In this document: positions 23,781 through 32,065 of the stretch, piece after piece
Layout: the number at the start of each line of letters is the position of its first letter
How positions within the stretch are numbered: position 1 is the first letter of the stretch
DNA from: Amycolatopsis mediterranei
GTDB taxonomy: Bacteria > Actinomycetota > Actinomycetes > Mycobacteriales > Pseudonocardiaceae
Assembly (NCBI RefSeq): GCF_026017845.1
Contig: NZ_CP100416.1
Location: 5,053,176-5,117,175 of the forward strand
Length of the DNA stretch: 64,000 nt
Reading direction: 5' to 3'
Notes under the pieces: model-generated
Database searches by the model: none
Seen by the model: the letters and a program-made list of their open reading frames with translations, nothing else
Told to the model about the DNA's origin: nothing
Made by a program: the position numbers and the translations under genes

Positions 23781-25301
23781 GTGGCGGACGAAATCAGCAT
23801 GCCGGCGATCCTGTCGGCGGTGGGCGGCATCGCCCGCGAGCTGGAGCTGCCCGCACTGCTGGACCGCGCGGTGACCGCGACGTGCGAGCTGCTCGGCCTC
23901 CGGCGCGGCCGCCTTGACCTCGGTGAGGGCGCGATCGCCGAGTACGGCCGGGGTGCGCTCGATGCCGGTGCGGTCGAGCTGCCGGTGCGCGCCGGAACGC
24001 AGACGTTCGGGACCTTGACCGTCGATCCCGGCGACGGCGGCGAGCTCGGCCGCCGGGAACGCGAGGTGCTCGGCGCGCTCACCGCGGCCACCGGGATGGC
24101 CGTCGAGAGAGCCCTGCTCGTCGACCAGATGCGCCGCCGCGAACGCTGGCTCGAGGCCTCCTACGACGTCACCCGCGCCCTGCTCGCGGCCCAGAACCTG
24201 CGGGACACGCTGCGGCTGGTCGCCGAACGCGCCCGCGTCGTCGCCGGCGGGACGGCCGGCGCGATCGCGCGGCCCGACGGCCCCGGCCGGCTCGTGTTCG
24301 ACGTCGTCGAGCCGCCGGGCGAGGACGCCGACCGCCTGATCGGCCTGACCGTGCCGACCGAGGGCACCGCCACCGGGATGGCGTTCACCACCCGGCAGCC
24401 GGTCGTGGTGCGCGACTACGGCGAACGCGTGCAGGAGCAGCAGCGCGACCACGACGGGCCGATGCCGGCGATGATCAAGGACCTGGATTCGGCGATCTCG
24501 GTGCCGCTGATCGTCGGTGAGGAGACCCTCGGGGTCCTGGTGGTCGCGAAGTTCCGCGACCGCTCGCCGTTCACCGATTCCGACGTCCAGCTGGCCAAGA
24601 CCTTCGCCGGGCACGCCGCGCTCGCCGTCGAGTTCTCCCGCGCGCAGGAGGCGCGTCAGCAGCTGGCGGTGTTCTCCGACCGCGACCGGATCGCGCGCGA
24701 CCTGCACGACCTGGTGATCCAGCGGCTGTTCGCGACCGGGCTCGGGCTGGAGGGCGTCAGCAGGCTGATCGCCGACGCCGGGGTCGCCGCGCGCGTGGCC
24801 GGGTTCGCCCAGGACCTCGACGGCACGATCCGGGAGATCCGCAACAGCATCTTCTCGCTGCAGGCGCCGGCGCAGGCGCAGGGCAGCCTCCGCGCGGAAC
24901 TGCTGCGAGTGGCCGTGGACGCCCGGGACGCGCTCGGCTTCGAGCCGCGCGTCGGCTTCGACGGGCCGCTCGACGCCGCGGTCCCGGACGCGGTCCGCTC
25001 CGACCTGATCGCGTCGCTGCGCGAAGCGCTGACGAACGTCGCCCGGCACGCCGGGGCGAAGTCGTCGTCGGTCGAGGTCACGGTGGACCGGCACGGCCGG
25101 CGCCTGACGCTGGTGGTGCACGACGACGGGGCCGGCCCGCCGGCGGAGGCGGGCCGGATCAGCGGCCTGGCCAACCTCGCTTCCCGGGCGGCCCGGTGGA
25201 GCGGCCACTGCGTGCTGGCGGCGGGCGAGGACGGCGGAGCGCGGCTGGAATGGACGGCGGAGCTGCCGGCGATGACCGGCGAGCAGGGGAGAGGACGATG
25301 A
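23781..25301 (+). CDS. GAF-domain sensor histidine kinase, DosS/DevS-like
   Basis: A 506-residue cytoplasmic kinase. It has two GAF domains (about residues 15-145 and 150-295). The HisKA_3 segment is DRDRIARDLHDLVIQRLFATG with phospho-acceptor H309. The HATPase has SLREALTNVARHAGA as N-box and VHDDGAGPP as G1. The domain order and the H-box wording match mycobacterial DosS/DosT, whose first GAF binds heme to sense O2, NO or CO. Heme binding here cannot be judged from sequence alone. Its stop overlaps the response-regulator start (ATGA). Confidence 0.88.
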   Translation: MADEISMPAILSAVGGIARELELPALLDRAVTATCELLGLRRGRLDLGEGAIAEYGRGALDAGAVELPVRAGTQTFGTLTVDPGDGGELGRREREVLGALTAATGMAVERALLVDQMRRRERWLEASYDVTRALLAAQNLRDTLRLVAERARVVAGGTAGAIARPDGPGRLVFDVVEPPGEDADRLIGLTVPTEGTATGMAFTTRQPVVVRDYGERVQEQQRDHDGPMPAMIKDLDSAISVPLIVGEETLGVLVVAKFRDRSPFTDSDVQLAKTFAGHAALAVEFSRAQEARQQLAVFSDRDRIARDLHDLVIQRLFATGLGLEGVSRLIADAGVAARVAGFAQDLDGTIREIRNSIFSLQAPAQAQGSLRAELLRVAVDARDALGFEPRVGFDGPLDAAVPDAVRSDLIASLREALTNVARHAGAKSSSVEVTVDRHGRRLTLVVHDDGAGPPAEAGRISGLANLASRAARWSGHCVLAAGEDGGARLEWTAELPAMTGEQGRGR

Positions 25302-25957
25302 CGATCGCGGTGTTCCTGCTGGACGACCACGAGCTGGTCCGGACCGGGCTGAAGACCGTTTTCGAGCCCGAACCCGACATCGAGGTGGTCGGGGAGGCGG
25401 GGACGGCGGCCGAGGCGCTGGTGCGGATCCCGCAGGCCCGCCCGGACGTGGCCGTTCTCGACGTCCGGCTGCCCGACGGCGAAGGCGTGGCGGTGTGCCG
25501 CGAGATCCGGTCCACCGTGGACCCGCCGCCGGCCTGCCTGATGCTGACGTCCTATTCGGACGACGAAGCGCTGTTCGGCGCGATCATGGCGGGCGCGGCC
25601 GGGTACATGCTCAAGCAGGTGTCCGGCCGGTCGCTGATCGAGGCCGTCCGCACGGTCGCCGCCGGCGGCTCGCTGCTGGACGCCACGCTCACCGCGTCGG
25701 TGATGAACAAGCTGCGCGGCGAAAACGTCGCGGCCCCGGACCCGCGGTACGAGCAGCTGAGCCCGCAGGAGCGGCGGGTGCTGGACCTGGTCGCGGAGGG
25801 CCTGACCAACCGGCAGATCGCCGAACGGCTGTTCCTGGCCGAGAAGACGGTGAAGAACTACGTGTCGTCGGTGCTGCACAAGCTCGGCGTCGAGCGGCGC
25901 ACCTCGGCGGCGGTCTACATGTCCCACCGGCGGGCCGAACCGGGACGATCGGGCTGA
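25298..25957 (+). CDS. NarL/DosR-family response regulator
   Basis: A 219-residue regulator. The receiver has DDHELVRTGL, phospho-acceptor D55 in VLDVRLPDG and the conserved Lys in YMLKQVSG. The LuxR-type HTH reads LSPQERRVLDLVAEGLTNRQ, then FLAEKTVKNYVSSVLHKLG and ERRTSAAV, closely resembling DosR. The ATG at 25298 follows GAGAGG and overlaps the kinase stop by 4 bp. It is probably the output of the kinase and controls redox or dormancy genes such as the PPOX gene upstream. Confidence 0.9.
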   Translation: MTIAVFLLDDHELVRTGLKTVFEPEPDIEVVGEAGTAAEALVRIPQARPDVAVLDVRLPDGEGVAVCREIRSTVDPPPACLMLTSYSDDEALFGAIMAGAAGYMLKQVSGRSLIEAVRTVAAGGSLLDATLTASVMNKLRGENVAAPDPRYEQLSPQERRVLDLVAEGLTNRQIAERLFLAEKTVKNYVSSVLHKLGVERRTSAAVYMSHRRAEPGRSG

Positions 25958-26066
25958 CTTTCCGGCTGTTCGGCCGAAACCGGTGGGGCGTTCGACGTAT
26001 CCAGCCACTGATGGAGTACACCTGTCGGGGGACGCACGAATTGGCGTGCGCGGCAGAGGGGACGAC

Positions 26067-26501
26067 ATGGCGGGGTTGTCGGGCGGGGACTATGTCACGC
26101 AGCAGATCCGGGCGCTCGCGGACGCGGTGCGCCACGAGGGGGCCGGCGGCGTCGGCACGCGCAGTTTCCAGCTGGCGGAGCACTTGGCGGCGGAGGGTGG
26201 CGTCCACCGCGGCGACATCATGACGGCCACGGCGACGCTGCTGGCGATGACGGCGTGGTGCGACGGCGAGGCGGAGGCGGCCCGCCGGTTCGCGGAGCGC
26301 GCCGGCGAACAGGACGAGGAGTCGCGCGAGCTGGTGACCCACCTGCTCCGCTTGGAGGCGGGCGCGGACCGCGGCTGGCTGCCGCGCGATCAGGCGGAGG
26401 CGCTGCTGGAGTACGCCCGCCGGGAACGCCGAGGCGACCTGGCGATCCGCATCCGCGCGATCGCGGCTCCCCGGCCCGGCCGGCACCGGCGGGACAACTA
26501 G
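26067..26501 (+). CDS. hypothetical helical protein
   Basis: A 144-residue soluble protein that starts at ATG 26067 behind GAGGGGAC. It is predicted to be all-helical and has TPR-like or Sel1-like alternation in the middle (TATATLLAMTAWCDGEAEAA). I recognise no family. It is about 110 bp downstream of the DosR-like gene and may be an independent unit. The longer upstream frame has no RBS. Confidence 0.6.
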   Translation: MAGLSGGDYVTQQIRALADAVRHEGAGGVGTRSFQLAEHLAAEGGVHRGDIMTATATLLAMTAWCDGEAEAARRFAERAGEQDEESRELVTHLLRLEAGADRGWLPRDQAEALLEYARRERRGDLAIRIRAIAAPRPGRHRRDN

Positions 26502-26539
26502 GACGGTCCACAGCGGACCGGCTCGCCGGGATGCCGCGG

Positions 26540-26569
26540 GTGCTTTCGGACACTGTGCTTTCGGACACT
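26540..26569. repeat. 15-bp direct tandem repeat
   Basis: Two adjacent perfect copies of GTGCTTTCGGACACT lie in the gap between convergent genes. The role is unknown. A regulatory or interspersed-repeat origin is possible. Confidence 0.85.
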
Positions 26570-26619
26570 GCGCCCCGCGGTCATCCCCGAGCCGGCCGAT
26601 CGGACACGCCCGTGGCGGG

Positions 26620-27072
26620 TCAGTTCGCCTGCGCGACGGCGAGGACGGCGAACAGGAACGCGGCGGTCGCCGCCGCCGAGCGGAGGATGTCGAGGCGGGC
26701 CCAGCGGGCGATCACCGCCTGCCAGCCGGGCGGCGGCGCGTCCGCTCGCCAGCCGCCGACCTTGATGTTGATCGGCACCGTCCCGAGGAACGACAGCAGC
26801 AGGAACGTCACCATCGCGAGGACGGTCGCCCATCTCAGCGCCAGGCCGGGGCCGGTGACCACGACGAGGACCGCCGCGGCGAGCGCGGCCGCGGGGAGCA
26901 TCACGATCGGCACCACCACCCGCAGGCGGCGCACCAGGGCCTGGCGGGCCAGCAGGTGCGGGTGATCGTCCAGCCGGGACAGCGCCGGATGCAGGCCGTA
27001 CCGGACGATCAGCTCTTCGCCGGCGAGGACGCCGATCACGAACAGGCCGGCGTATTGCAGTGGGTTACTCAC
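26620..27072 (-). CDS. DUF1772-like small membrane protein
   Basis: A 150-residue protein with four membrane segments and the DUF1772/anthrone-oxygenase-like pattern: an N-terminal LFVIGVLAGEELIVRYGLHPAL and a third-helix LLLSFLGTVPINIKVGGW. It is divergent from a TetR gene 59 bp away, a classic regulator-target arrangement. The catalytic role is uncertain. Confidence 0.78.
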   Translation of the reverse strand: MSNPLQYAGLFVIGVLAGEELIVRYGLHPALSRLDDHPHLLARQALVRRLRVVVPIVMLPAAALAAAVLVVVTGPGLALRWATVLAMVTFLLLSFLGTVPINIKVGGWRADAPPPGWQAVIARWARLDILRSAAATAAFLFAVLAVAQAN

Positions 27073-27080
27073 GCTGAAAG

Positions 27081-27125
27081 ATTACAGTCACTGAACTTAT
27101 CTGCGCAACGTCCGGTCATTACAGT
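27081..27125. promoter_or_regulatory. divergent operator region with two ATTACAGT direct repeats
   Basis: ATTACAGT occurs at 27081-27088 and 27118-27125. The first is followed by CACTG, giving the small palindrome CAGT-C-ACTG. It lies in the 59-bp gap between the DUF1772 and TetR genes, so it is the probable TetR operator. The second copy overlaps the TetR start region, suggesting autoregulation. Confidence 0.5.
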
Positions 27126-27131
27126 GGGCGG

Positions 27132-27818
27132 ATGAGCTTGCCCACGGTGGACTGGGAGACCTCCGGCGCGGAGGGACTGCGGGAGCGCAAGAAGCGGCTG
27201 CTGCGCCGCCGGCTGACCGACACGGCCACGGCCATGTTCCTCGAGCGCGGTTTCGACGCGGTCCGCGTCGCCGAGATCGCCGCGGCCTGCGACGTGTCGG
27301 AGAAGACCGTCTTCAACTACTTCCCCAGCAAGGAAGCCCTGATCCTCGACCGGCCCGAAGCCACCATGGCCGCGCTGCGCGACGGGCTGGCCGGAACCGG
27401 CCGCACCCCCGTCGAAGCGGTGCTGGAGATCCTGGCCGGCGAGCTGGACGCGCTGCTGTCCTGGCTGGAGACCCAACCGGACCGGGCCGGGGCGAGCGCC
27501 CGGATCCAGGCGTTCGCCGAGCTGGTCCGCTCGACGCCCGCGCTGCGGGCGCACCACCGGGACAGGACCGAACAGCTGGAGGCGGTGGCCGCCGAGGTGC
27601 TGGCCGCCCGGACCGGCCGCGCCGCCGACGACCCGCGGTGCCAGATCGCGGCAACCGCCCTGCTCGGGCTCTGGGGCATCCAGTCCACGGCGCTGCGCCG
27701 GAGTCTCGACGGCGAACGCAGTCCGGACCAGGTCCGCCGGGCGGTCACCGCCGACGTGCGCAGCGCGGCCCGGCTCATCGACACCGGCTTGGCGGAGTTC
27801 GCGGCCGGATCGCGCTGA
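27132..27818 (+). CDS. TetR-family regulator, divergent from the DUF1772 gene
   Basis: A 228-residue repressor. The HTH reads TDTATAMFLERGFDAVRVAEIA followed by CDVSEKTVFNYFPSKEALI, close to actinomycete regulators of small exported or membrane proteins. The C-terminal domain is helical and of the TetR_C_7/MftR-like type. The start is at ATG 27132. It is convergent with the ferredoxin-reductase-like gene, with only 7 bp between their stops. Confidence 0.87.
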   Translation: MSLPTVDWETSGAEGLRERKKRLLRRRLTDTATAMFLERGFDAVRVAEIAAACDVSEKTVFNYFPSKEALILDRPEATMAALRDGLAGTGRTPVEAVLEILAGELDALLSWLETQPDRAGASARIQAFAELVRSTPALRAHHRDRTEQLEAVAAEVLAARTGRAADDPRCQIAATALLGLWGIQSTALRRSLDGERSPDQVRRAVTADVRSAARLIDTGLAEFAAGSR

Positions 27819-27825
27819 GCGGACC

Positions 27826-29031
27826 TCAGTCCGTCAGCGGCCGGGCCGGGTCGGCGAGCCGGTCCGCGTCCACGGTCCGTCCACTGAGGATCAGTTCGCG
27901 CACCGCGTCGAGGCCCTCGTCCCACTTGTTCACGTGCAGTCCCGCGACCACCCGGCCGCCGGTGAGCCAGAACGCGTGGAACGCCTCGGCGTCGCCGCGG
28001 GTGACGACGCGGTCGTAACCGCCCGGCGGGAACCAGCCGGTGAACTCCATGCCCGCGTCGTACTGGTCCGAGAAGAAGTACGGCAGGTCGTCGTGGACCA
28101 CTTCGCGGCCGAGCATCGCCAGTGCCGCCGCCGGGCCGCCGTTCGTCGCCGCGGCCCAGTGCTCCACGCGGACGCGACGTCCGTAGCGCTCCTGCCACAC
28201 GCTCGCGACGTCGCCCGCCGCGAAGACGTCCGGGTCGTCCGTGCGCAGGCCCGCGTCCACGAGGACGCCGTCGTCGACGGCCAAGCCCGCCTCGGCGGCC
28301 AGCTGCGTCTCGGGCCGGGCGCCGATGCCGACGACGACCACGTCGGCCGGGATCTCGCCGTCGTCGGTCAGCACCGCCGAGACCGCGGAATCGCCCGCGA
28401 AGCCCGTCACGCCGGTGCCGAACCGCAGTTCGACGCCGTGGCGGCGGTGCAGGTCGGCGAAGTACCCGCCCACCTCCGGCCCGAGCGTGGCGTGCAGCGG
28501 GGTCGGTCCGGGCTCGACGATCGTCACCGGGCAGCCGTAGTGGCGCGCGGCGGCGGCCGTCTCCAGCCCGACCCAGCCGGCGCCGGCCACGACGACCCGG
28601 CCGCCCGCGGCCAGCGCGTCGCGCAACCGGTCGGCGTGCGCGAGCCGGCGCAGGTAGTGGACGCCGTCGAGGTCGTTGCCGGGCACCCGCAACCGCCGCG
28701 GCGACGCCCCGGTCGCCAGCAGCAGCTTCGTGTACCCGAGGCGTTCGCCGCCGGCCAGTTCCACCTCGTGCGCCGCCCGGTCCAGCGCGGTCACGCGTCG
28801 GCCGGTCAGCACCTCGATGCGCTGGTCGACGTACCACTTCTCCTCGTGGACGAACACCGAGGCGCGGTCGTCCTGGTCGAGCAGGTACCCCTTCGACAGC
28901 GGCGGCCGCTCGTAGGGCAGGTCCGGTTCGGCGCCGACGAGCACGACCCGCCCGTCGAACCCCTCGACCCGCAGGGTTTCCGCGGCCTTCGCGCCGGTCA
29001 GCCCGCCGCCGGCGATGACGAACGTGGTCAT
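27826..29031 (-). CDS. FAD-dependent NAD(P)H oxidoreductase (ferredoxin-reductase-like)
   Basis: A 401-residue flavoprotein. The FAD motif is FVIAGGGLTGAKAAETL with the ERPPLSKGYL segment. The NAD(P)-binding part has VVVAGAGWVGLETA, and the distal FAD motif is FAAGDVA. A C-terminal reductase domain follows. It resembles rhodocoxin/putidaredoxin-type reductases that feed electrons to ferredoxins or P450s. The ATG at 29029-29031 forms TGATG with the folE stop, so it is the second gene of a folE operon. A longer frame upstream only reads folE out of frame. Confidence 0.88.
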   Translation of the reverse strand: MTTFVIAGGGLTGAKAAETLRVEGFDGRVVLVGAEPDLPYERPPLSKGYLLDQDDRASVFVHEEKWYVDQRIEVLTGRRVTALDRAAHEVELAGGERLGYTKLLLATGASPRRLRVPGNDLDGVHYLRRLAHADRLRDALAAGGRVVVAGAGWVGLETAAAARHYGCPVTIVEPGPTPLHATLGPEVGGYFADLHRRHGVELRFGTGVTGFAGDSAVSAVLTDDGEIPADVVVVGIGARPETQLAAEAGLAVDDGVLVDAGLRTDDPDVFAAGDVASVWQERYGRRVRVEHWAAATNGGPAAALAMLGREVVHDDLPYFFSDQYDAGMEFTGWFPPGGYDRVVTRGDAEAFHAFWLTGGRVVAGLHVNKWDEGLDAVRELILSGRTVDADRLADPARPLTD

Positions 29032-29651
29032 CACGCGCTCACCCCGCTCAGGGCGAAGAACTCCTGCCGCGTCTTGGGTTCTTCCCGCAGCAGGCCGTGC
29101 AGCGACGACGTCACGGTCAGCGCGCCGCTCGCCCGCACCCCGCGCAGGGACATGCACAGGTGCTCGGCCTCGATCACGACGCCGACGCCCTTCGGCGCCA
29201 GGTGCTCCTGCAGCCAGTCCGCGACCTGCTTGGTCAACCGCTCCTGCACCTGCAGGTCGCGCGCGAACATCTCGACGACCCGGGCGAGCTTGGACAGCCC
29301 GAGGATCCGCTCGCCGGGCAGGTAGCCGACGTGGGCGACGCCGCGGAAGGGCAGCAGGTGGTGCTCGCACAGCGACTGCACCGGGATGCTCTTCGCCAGC
29401 ACGAGCTCGTCGTAGCCCTCGTCGTTGGGGAAGGTCGTCAGCTGGAAGTCGCGCGGCTGCAGCATCTCCGCGTAGGCGTGGGCCACCCGCCGCGGCGTGT
29501 CGCCGAGGTGCTCCGACGACGGGTCCTTCCCGAGCGCCCGCAGCAGGTCGGCGACCGCGCGTTCGGCCGCGTCCAGGTCGACGGTGTCGCGGTTGTGGAC
29601 GACACCGAGGTGCCGCAGCGGGACCGGGGCGCTGACGGGATCGACGCTCAC
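29031..29651 (-). CDS. folE: GTP cyclohydrolase I
   Basis: A 206-residue GTP cyclohydrolase I, the first step from GTP to 7,8-dihydroneopterin triphosphate for folate or tetrahydrobiopterin. The Zn ligands are in SLCEHHLLPF and in EHLCMSLRG, and VGYLPGERILGLSKLAR is the family signature. The GTG start at 29649-29651 follows AAGGAGG. An earlier TTG in the same frame lacks an RBS. The RBS overlaps a TTCTAAAAACAAG operator-like site, so a repressor would block both transcription and translation initiation. Expression is probably conditional, so this may be a second, stress-induced copy rather than the housekeeping folE. Confidence 0.92.
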   Translation of the reverse strand: MSVDPVSAPVPLRHLGVVHNRDTVDLDAAERAVADLLRALGKDPSSEHLGDTPRRVAHAYAEMLQPRDFQLTTFPNDEGYDELVLAKSIPVQSLCEHHLLPFRGVAHVGYLPGERILGLSKLARVVEMFARDLQVQERLTKQVADWLQEHLAPKGVGVVIEAEHLCMSLRGVRASGALTVTSSLHGLLREEPKTRQEFFALSGVSA

Positions 29652-29663
29652 GAGGGTGCCTCC

Positions 29664-29732
29664 TTCTAAAAACAAGTCAGACCGACGTTAGAAGCTCCCA
29701 GGGGTTTTCGTCAACAGGTCTTTGTTTTAGAA
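29664..29732. promoter_or_regulatory. divergent operator pair TTCTAAAA-CAA between folE and its regulator
   Basis: TTCTAAAAACAAG at 29664-29676 and its near reverse complement CTTTGTTTTAGAA at 29720-29732 face each other across the 85-bp gap. One overlaps the folE leader and the other overlaps the -10 region (TAGAAT, 29728-29733) of the divergent regulator. This is the layout of an autoregulated divergent operator. Confidence 0.65.
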
Positions 29733-29739
29733 TGCGGTG

Positions 29740-30390
29740 ATGCAGGAAACCCAGGCGCTGGCCGCGGCCGCGGCGCTCGACGAGCCGACCCGGCGCCGGT
29801 TGTACGAGTACGTCGTCCGCCGCCCGGAGCCGGTGAGCCGCGACGACGTCGCCGCCGCTCTCGGCGTGCCCCGGGCGACGGTCGCGTTCCACCTCGACCG
29901 CCTGGTGGAGGAGCGGCTGCTGGCGGTGGGCCACGAGCGCCGGACCGGCCGCAGCGGCCCGGGCGCGGGCCGCCCGGCGAAGCTGTACCGGCGGTCGGAC
30001 CGCCAGGTGAGCATTTCCCTGCCCGAGCGCCAGTACGAGCTGGCGGGCGGGCTGCTGGCGGCCGCGGTGGAGGAGGCGGACGAAACCGGCGGTTCGCCGC
30101 GGCAGATCCTGACCCGCTGCGCGCGCGAGCGCGGGGCGGAGCTGGCCGCCGGCGGCCGCGACATCGTGGACACGCTGGAGGAGAACGGCTTCGAGCCGCG
30201 CCTCGAGGACGGCGAGGTGGCGCTCGCCAACTGCCCGTTCCACCGGCTGTCCCAGGTCCACACGCGACTGGTGTGCGAGATGAACCTGGGGCTGGTCGAG
30301 GGAATGCTCGCGGGAGCGGGGGAGAGCGGGTTGCGGGCCCGGCTGGACCCGCAACCGGGCTCGTGCTGCGTGCGCCTCACCCAGGCTTGA
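29740..30390 (+). CDS. ArsR/SufR-like HTH regulator with conserved cysteines
   Basis: A 216-residue regulator. The winged HTH reads TRRRLYEYVVRRPEPVSRDDVA and then PRATVAFHLDRLVEERLL. The C-terminal half has Cys residues in TRCARE, NCPFHRL, LVCEMN and PGSCCVRL, the pattern of COG2345 regulators such as SufR that can ligate a metal or Fe-S cluster. A -10-like TAGAAT ends 6 bp before ATG 29740 and no Shine-Dalgarno is visible, so the mRNA is probably leaderless (GTG 29737 is an in-frame alternative). It is divergent from folE and is its likely repressor, sensing Fe-S status, NO or oxidant (inference). Confidence 0.83.
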   Translation: MQETQALAAAAALDEPTRRRLYEYVVRRPEPVSRDDVAAALGVPRATVAFHLDRLVEERLLAVGHERRTGRSGPGAGRPAKLYRRSDRQVSISLPERQYELAGGLLAAAVEEADETGGSPRQILTRCARERGAELAAGGRDIVDTLEENGFEPRLEDGEVALANCPFHRLSQVHTRLVCEMNLGLVEGMLAGAGESGLRARLDPQPGSCCVRLTQA

Positions 30391-30414
30391 CGCTCGCCGA
30401 CGGCCGAACCCGGA

Positions 30415-30462
30415 CGCCCCGATGTGGCCCTGGGTGCGTTGACGCAAGGCCACATTGGGGCG
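30415..30462. terminator. long palindrome between convergent genes
   Basis: CGCCCCGATGTGGCC pairs with GGCCACATTGGGGCG (one G-T), and inside it TGCGT-TG-ACGCA forms a second stem. It lies between the stops of the folE regulator and the CU044_5270 remnant. It works as a bidirectional terminator and may belong to an interspersed intergenic repeat family. Confidence 0.7.
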
Positions 30463-30491
30463 CTGGCAGCGGGTTCGTTACGCCGGGTTCG

Positions 30492-31415
30492 TCACTTCGG
30501 CGGGACCTCGCCGAGCCGCCCGGTCACCGCGGTCGTGATCGCGCCGGCCCCGAGCTGGGTGCCCGGCTTGATCCACGGCTCGTCGGGCTCCGCTCCGGCG
30601 ATCGTGCGCTCGCCGATGAACCCGCCGGTCGCCGGGTCGATGATCAGCTGCCGGATTTCGTGCCGGTCGTCCAGGCCCAGCGCGATGCCCGTGCGGCCGT
30701 CGAGGTTCGCCTCCGCCGCCTGGACCGTGATGCCCGGGATCTTCGCCAGCGCCCGGTACCACTGCGCCCGCAGCTGCGCCGGCATTTGCCCCGCGCGCAG
30801 GATCTCGGTGCCGAAGGGGAACATCACCGACGGCGTCGAGCCGCGGGCCTTCGTCAGCTGCTGCAGCTTCGCGTACAGCGCCACCGGGTCGTGCGGCAAG
30901 GCCGCGTAGAACGCCGGGCTGTCCCAATCGGTCGCGTCGCCGCACTTCTTCGGCGGCTTGGCCTGCGGGAAGAAGTCGCCGCAACGGCCCTGCCGCTGGC
31001 CCTGGTCGGTGTCCTCGATGGCCGGATCCGGGGCCTGCGGCTGCGGCACCGACCCCCCGAGGAACTTCCCGGTGCTCAGGATCCTGCGCGTCTCCTGCCA
31101 GACGTCGTGCTCGTTCGCGGGAATCCAGCGGTCGACCTCCTGCTCCCACAGGTAGGTGTAGCCGGTGTGGACGCCGCGCTGCACCCACGTGTGCTCGCCG
31201 ACGTACCGGAACTGTCCGGGGCCGACGGGCTGGTCGGCCGCCCCGACGGTCAGGTCCGCGGCCCGGGTCAGCACCTGGACCGCCGACATCAGCCGGAGGT
31301 CCGGGGCGGCCGACGTCGGGACGCCGGTGGTGGTCCGGACCGGTGGCGCGGCGGCCGGGCCGGGTGCCGGAGCCGTCGGGCGCTGCTGCGCGACGACGAC
31401 GGCGGTCACCGCCAT
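30492..31415 (-). pseudogene. truncated CU044_5270-family protein
   Basis: The 307-residue open part carries the CU044_5270 domain: LRLMSAVQVLTRAADLTVG, QFRYVGEHTWVQRGVHTGYTYL and, near the end, IRQLIIDPATGGFIGERTI. It begins at ATG 31413-31415 in AVTAVVVAQQRPT, which looks like the last third of the usual N-terminal membrane anchor. The cytoplasmic N-terminus and half the anchor are missing. Upstream the DNA runs straight into sigma-factor sequence in another frame, so a deletion has joined the two. The shortened frame could still be translated, but without a proper anchor it is probably non-functional. Confidence 0.65.
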
Positions 31416-31419
31416 CCAG

Positions 31420-31725
31420 CGTGCTCGCGGGCACGCCGAGCGCCTCGGCGACTTCGGCCGGTTCGAGACCGGCCCAGGAGGTGAGCAGCAGGACGTCACG
31501 GTCCTGTTCGGACAGTCCGGCGAGTTCGGCGGCGAGCACGCGCCGCCGCGTCGACCCGGCCGGCGACCGCGGTGTCGTGGTTTTCGGCGGGCGGTCCTCG
31601 GCACCCGCCTTCGCGGTCAGCTGGAACCCGCGGACCTCCTGGCGCACGTGGTTGCGCAGCAGGTTGGTCGCGATGCCGTAGCGCCAGCCGCGGATGGGCG
31701 TACTCGTCGAAGTTGTCCCGGGCCG
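31420..31725 (-). pseudogene. remnant of an ECF sigma factor gene
   Basis: Reading on the minus strand, the frame has GWRYGIATNLLRNHVRQEVRG (end of region 2) and later AGLSEQDRDVLLLTSWAGLE followed by AEVAEALGVPAST (region 4). It then breaks exactly where the recognition helix should continue and joins the CU044_5270 remnant. At the other end, FDEYAHP lies in a different frame, so a frameshift separates it. Region 1 and most of region 2 are absent. ECF/CU044_5270 pairs are common in actinomycetes, so this is a decayed pair. Confidence 0.6.
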
Positions 31726-32065
31726 GCCCCGCGTCCCCGCTCGCCCGGCCGGATGAGACGCACGCCACATCCCGCTGTGGCGTCCGCGGCGCCCCCGGAG
31801 ACACCGTGCCGGGCCGGCGCCGCGCTCGCGCACCTCGTGCCCGGGACGCTCAGCGTTCTCGGCCACGACCACGGGACCAGCCGAGATCCGACCGCCCGGC
31901 TCGCCGCCACAAGCCGGGCGATCGTCACCCGGCACGTCACGGCGGCTGTGAAAGCGCTTGCTGGTCCGCTCGGCCGGTCCTGACCCGGCGCGGGACGTCC
32001 GGAACGCGCCGATTCGGCGGTACCGTCACGGGGTGGGGACACGGTACGAGATTCAGGGGGCCAGG
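31726..32065. other. no intact gene
   Basis: This 340-bp stretch lies between the sigma remnant and the LacI gene. The frames covering it are Arg/Ala-rich and show no family features. It may contain decayed sigma N-terminus and the LacI promoter, but no clear -35/-10 was seen. Confidence 0.4.
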
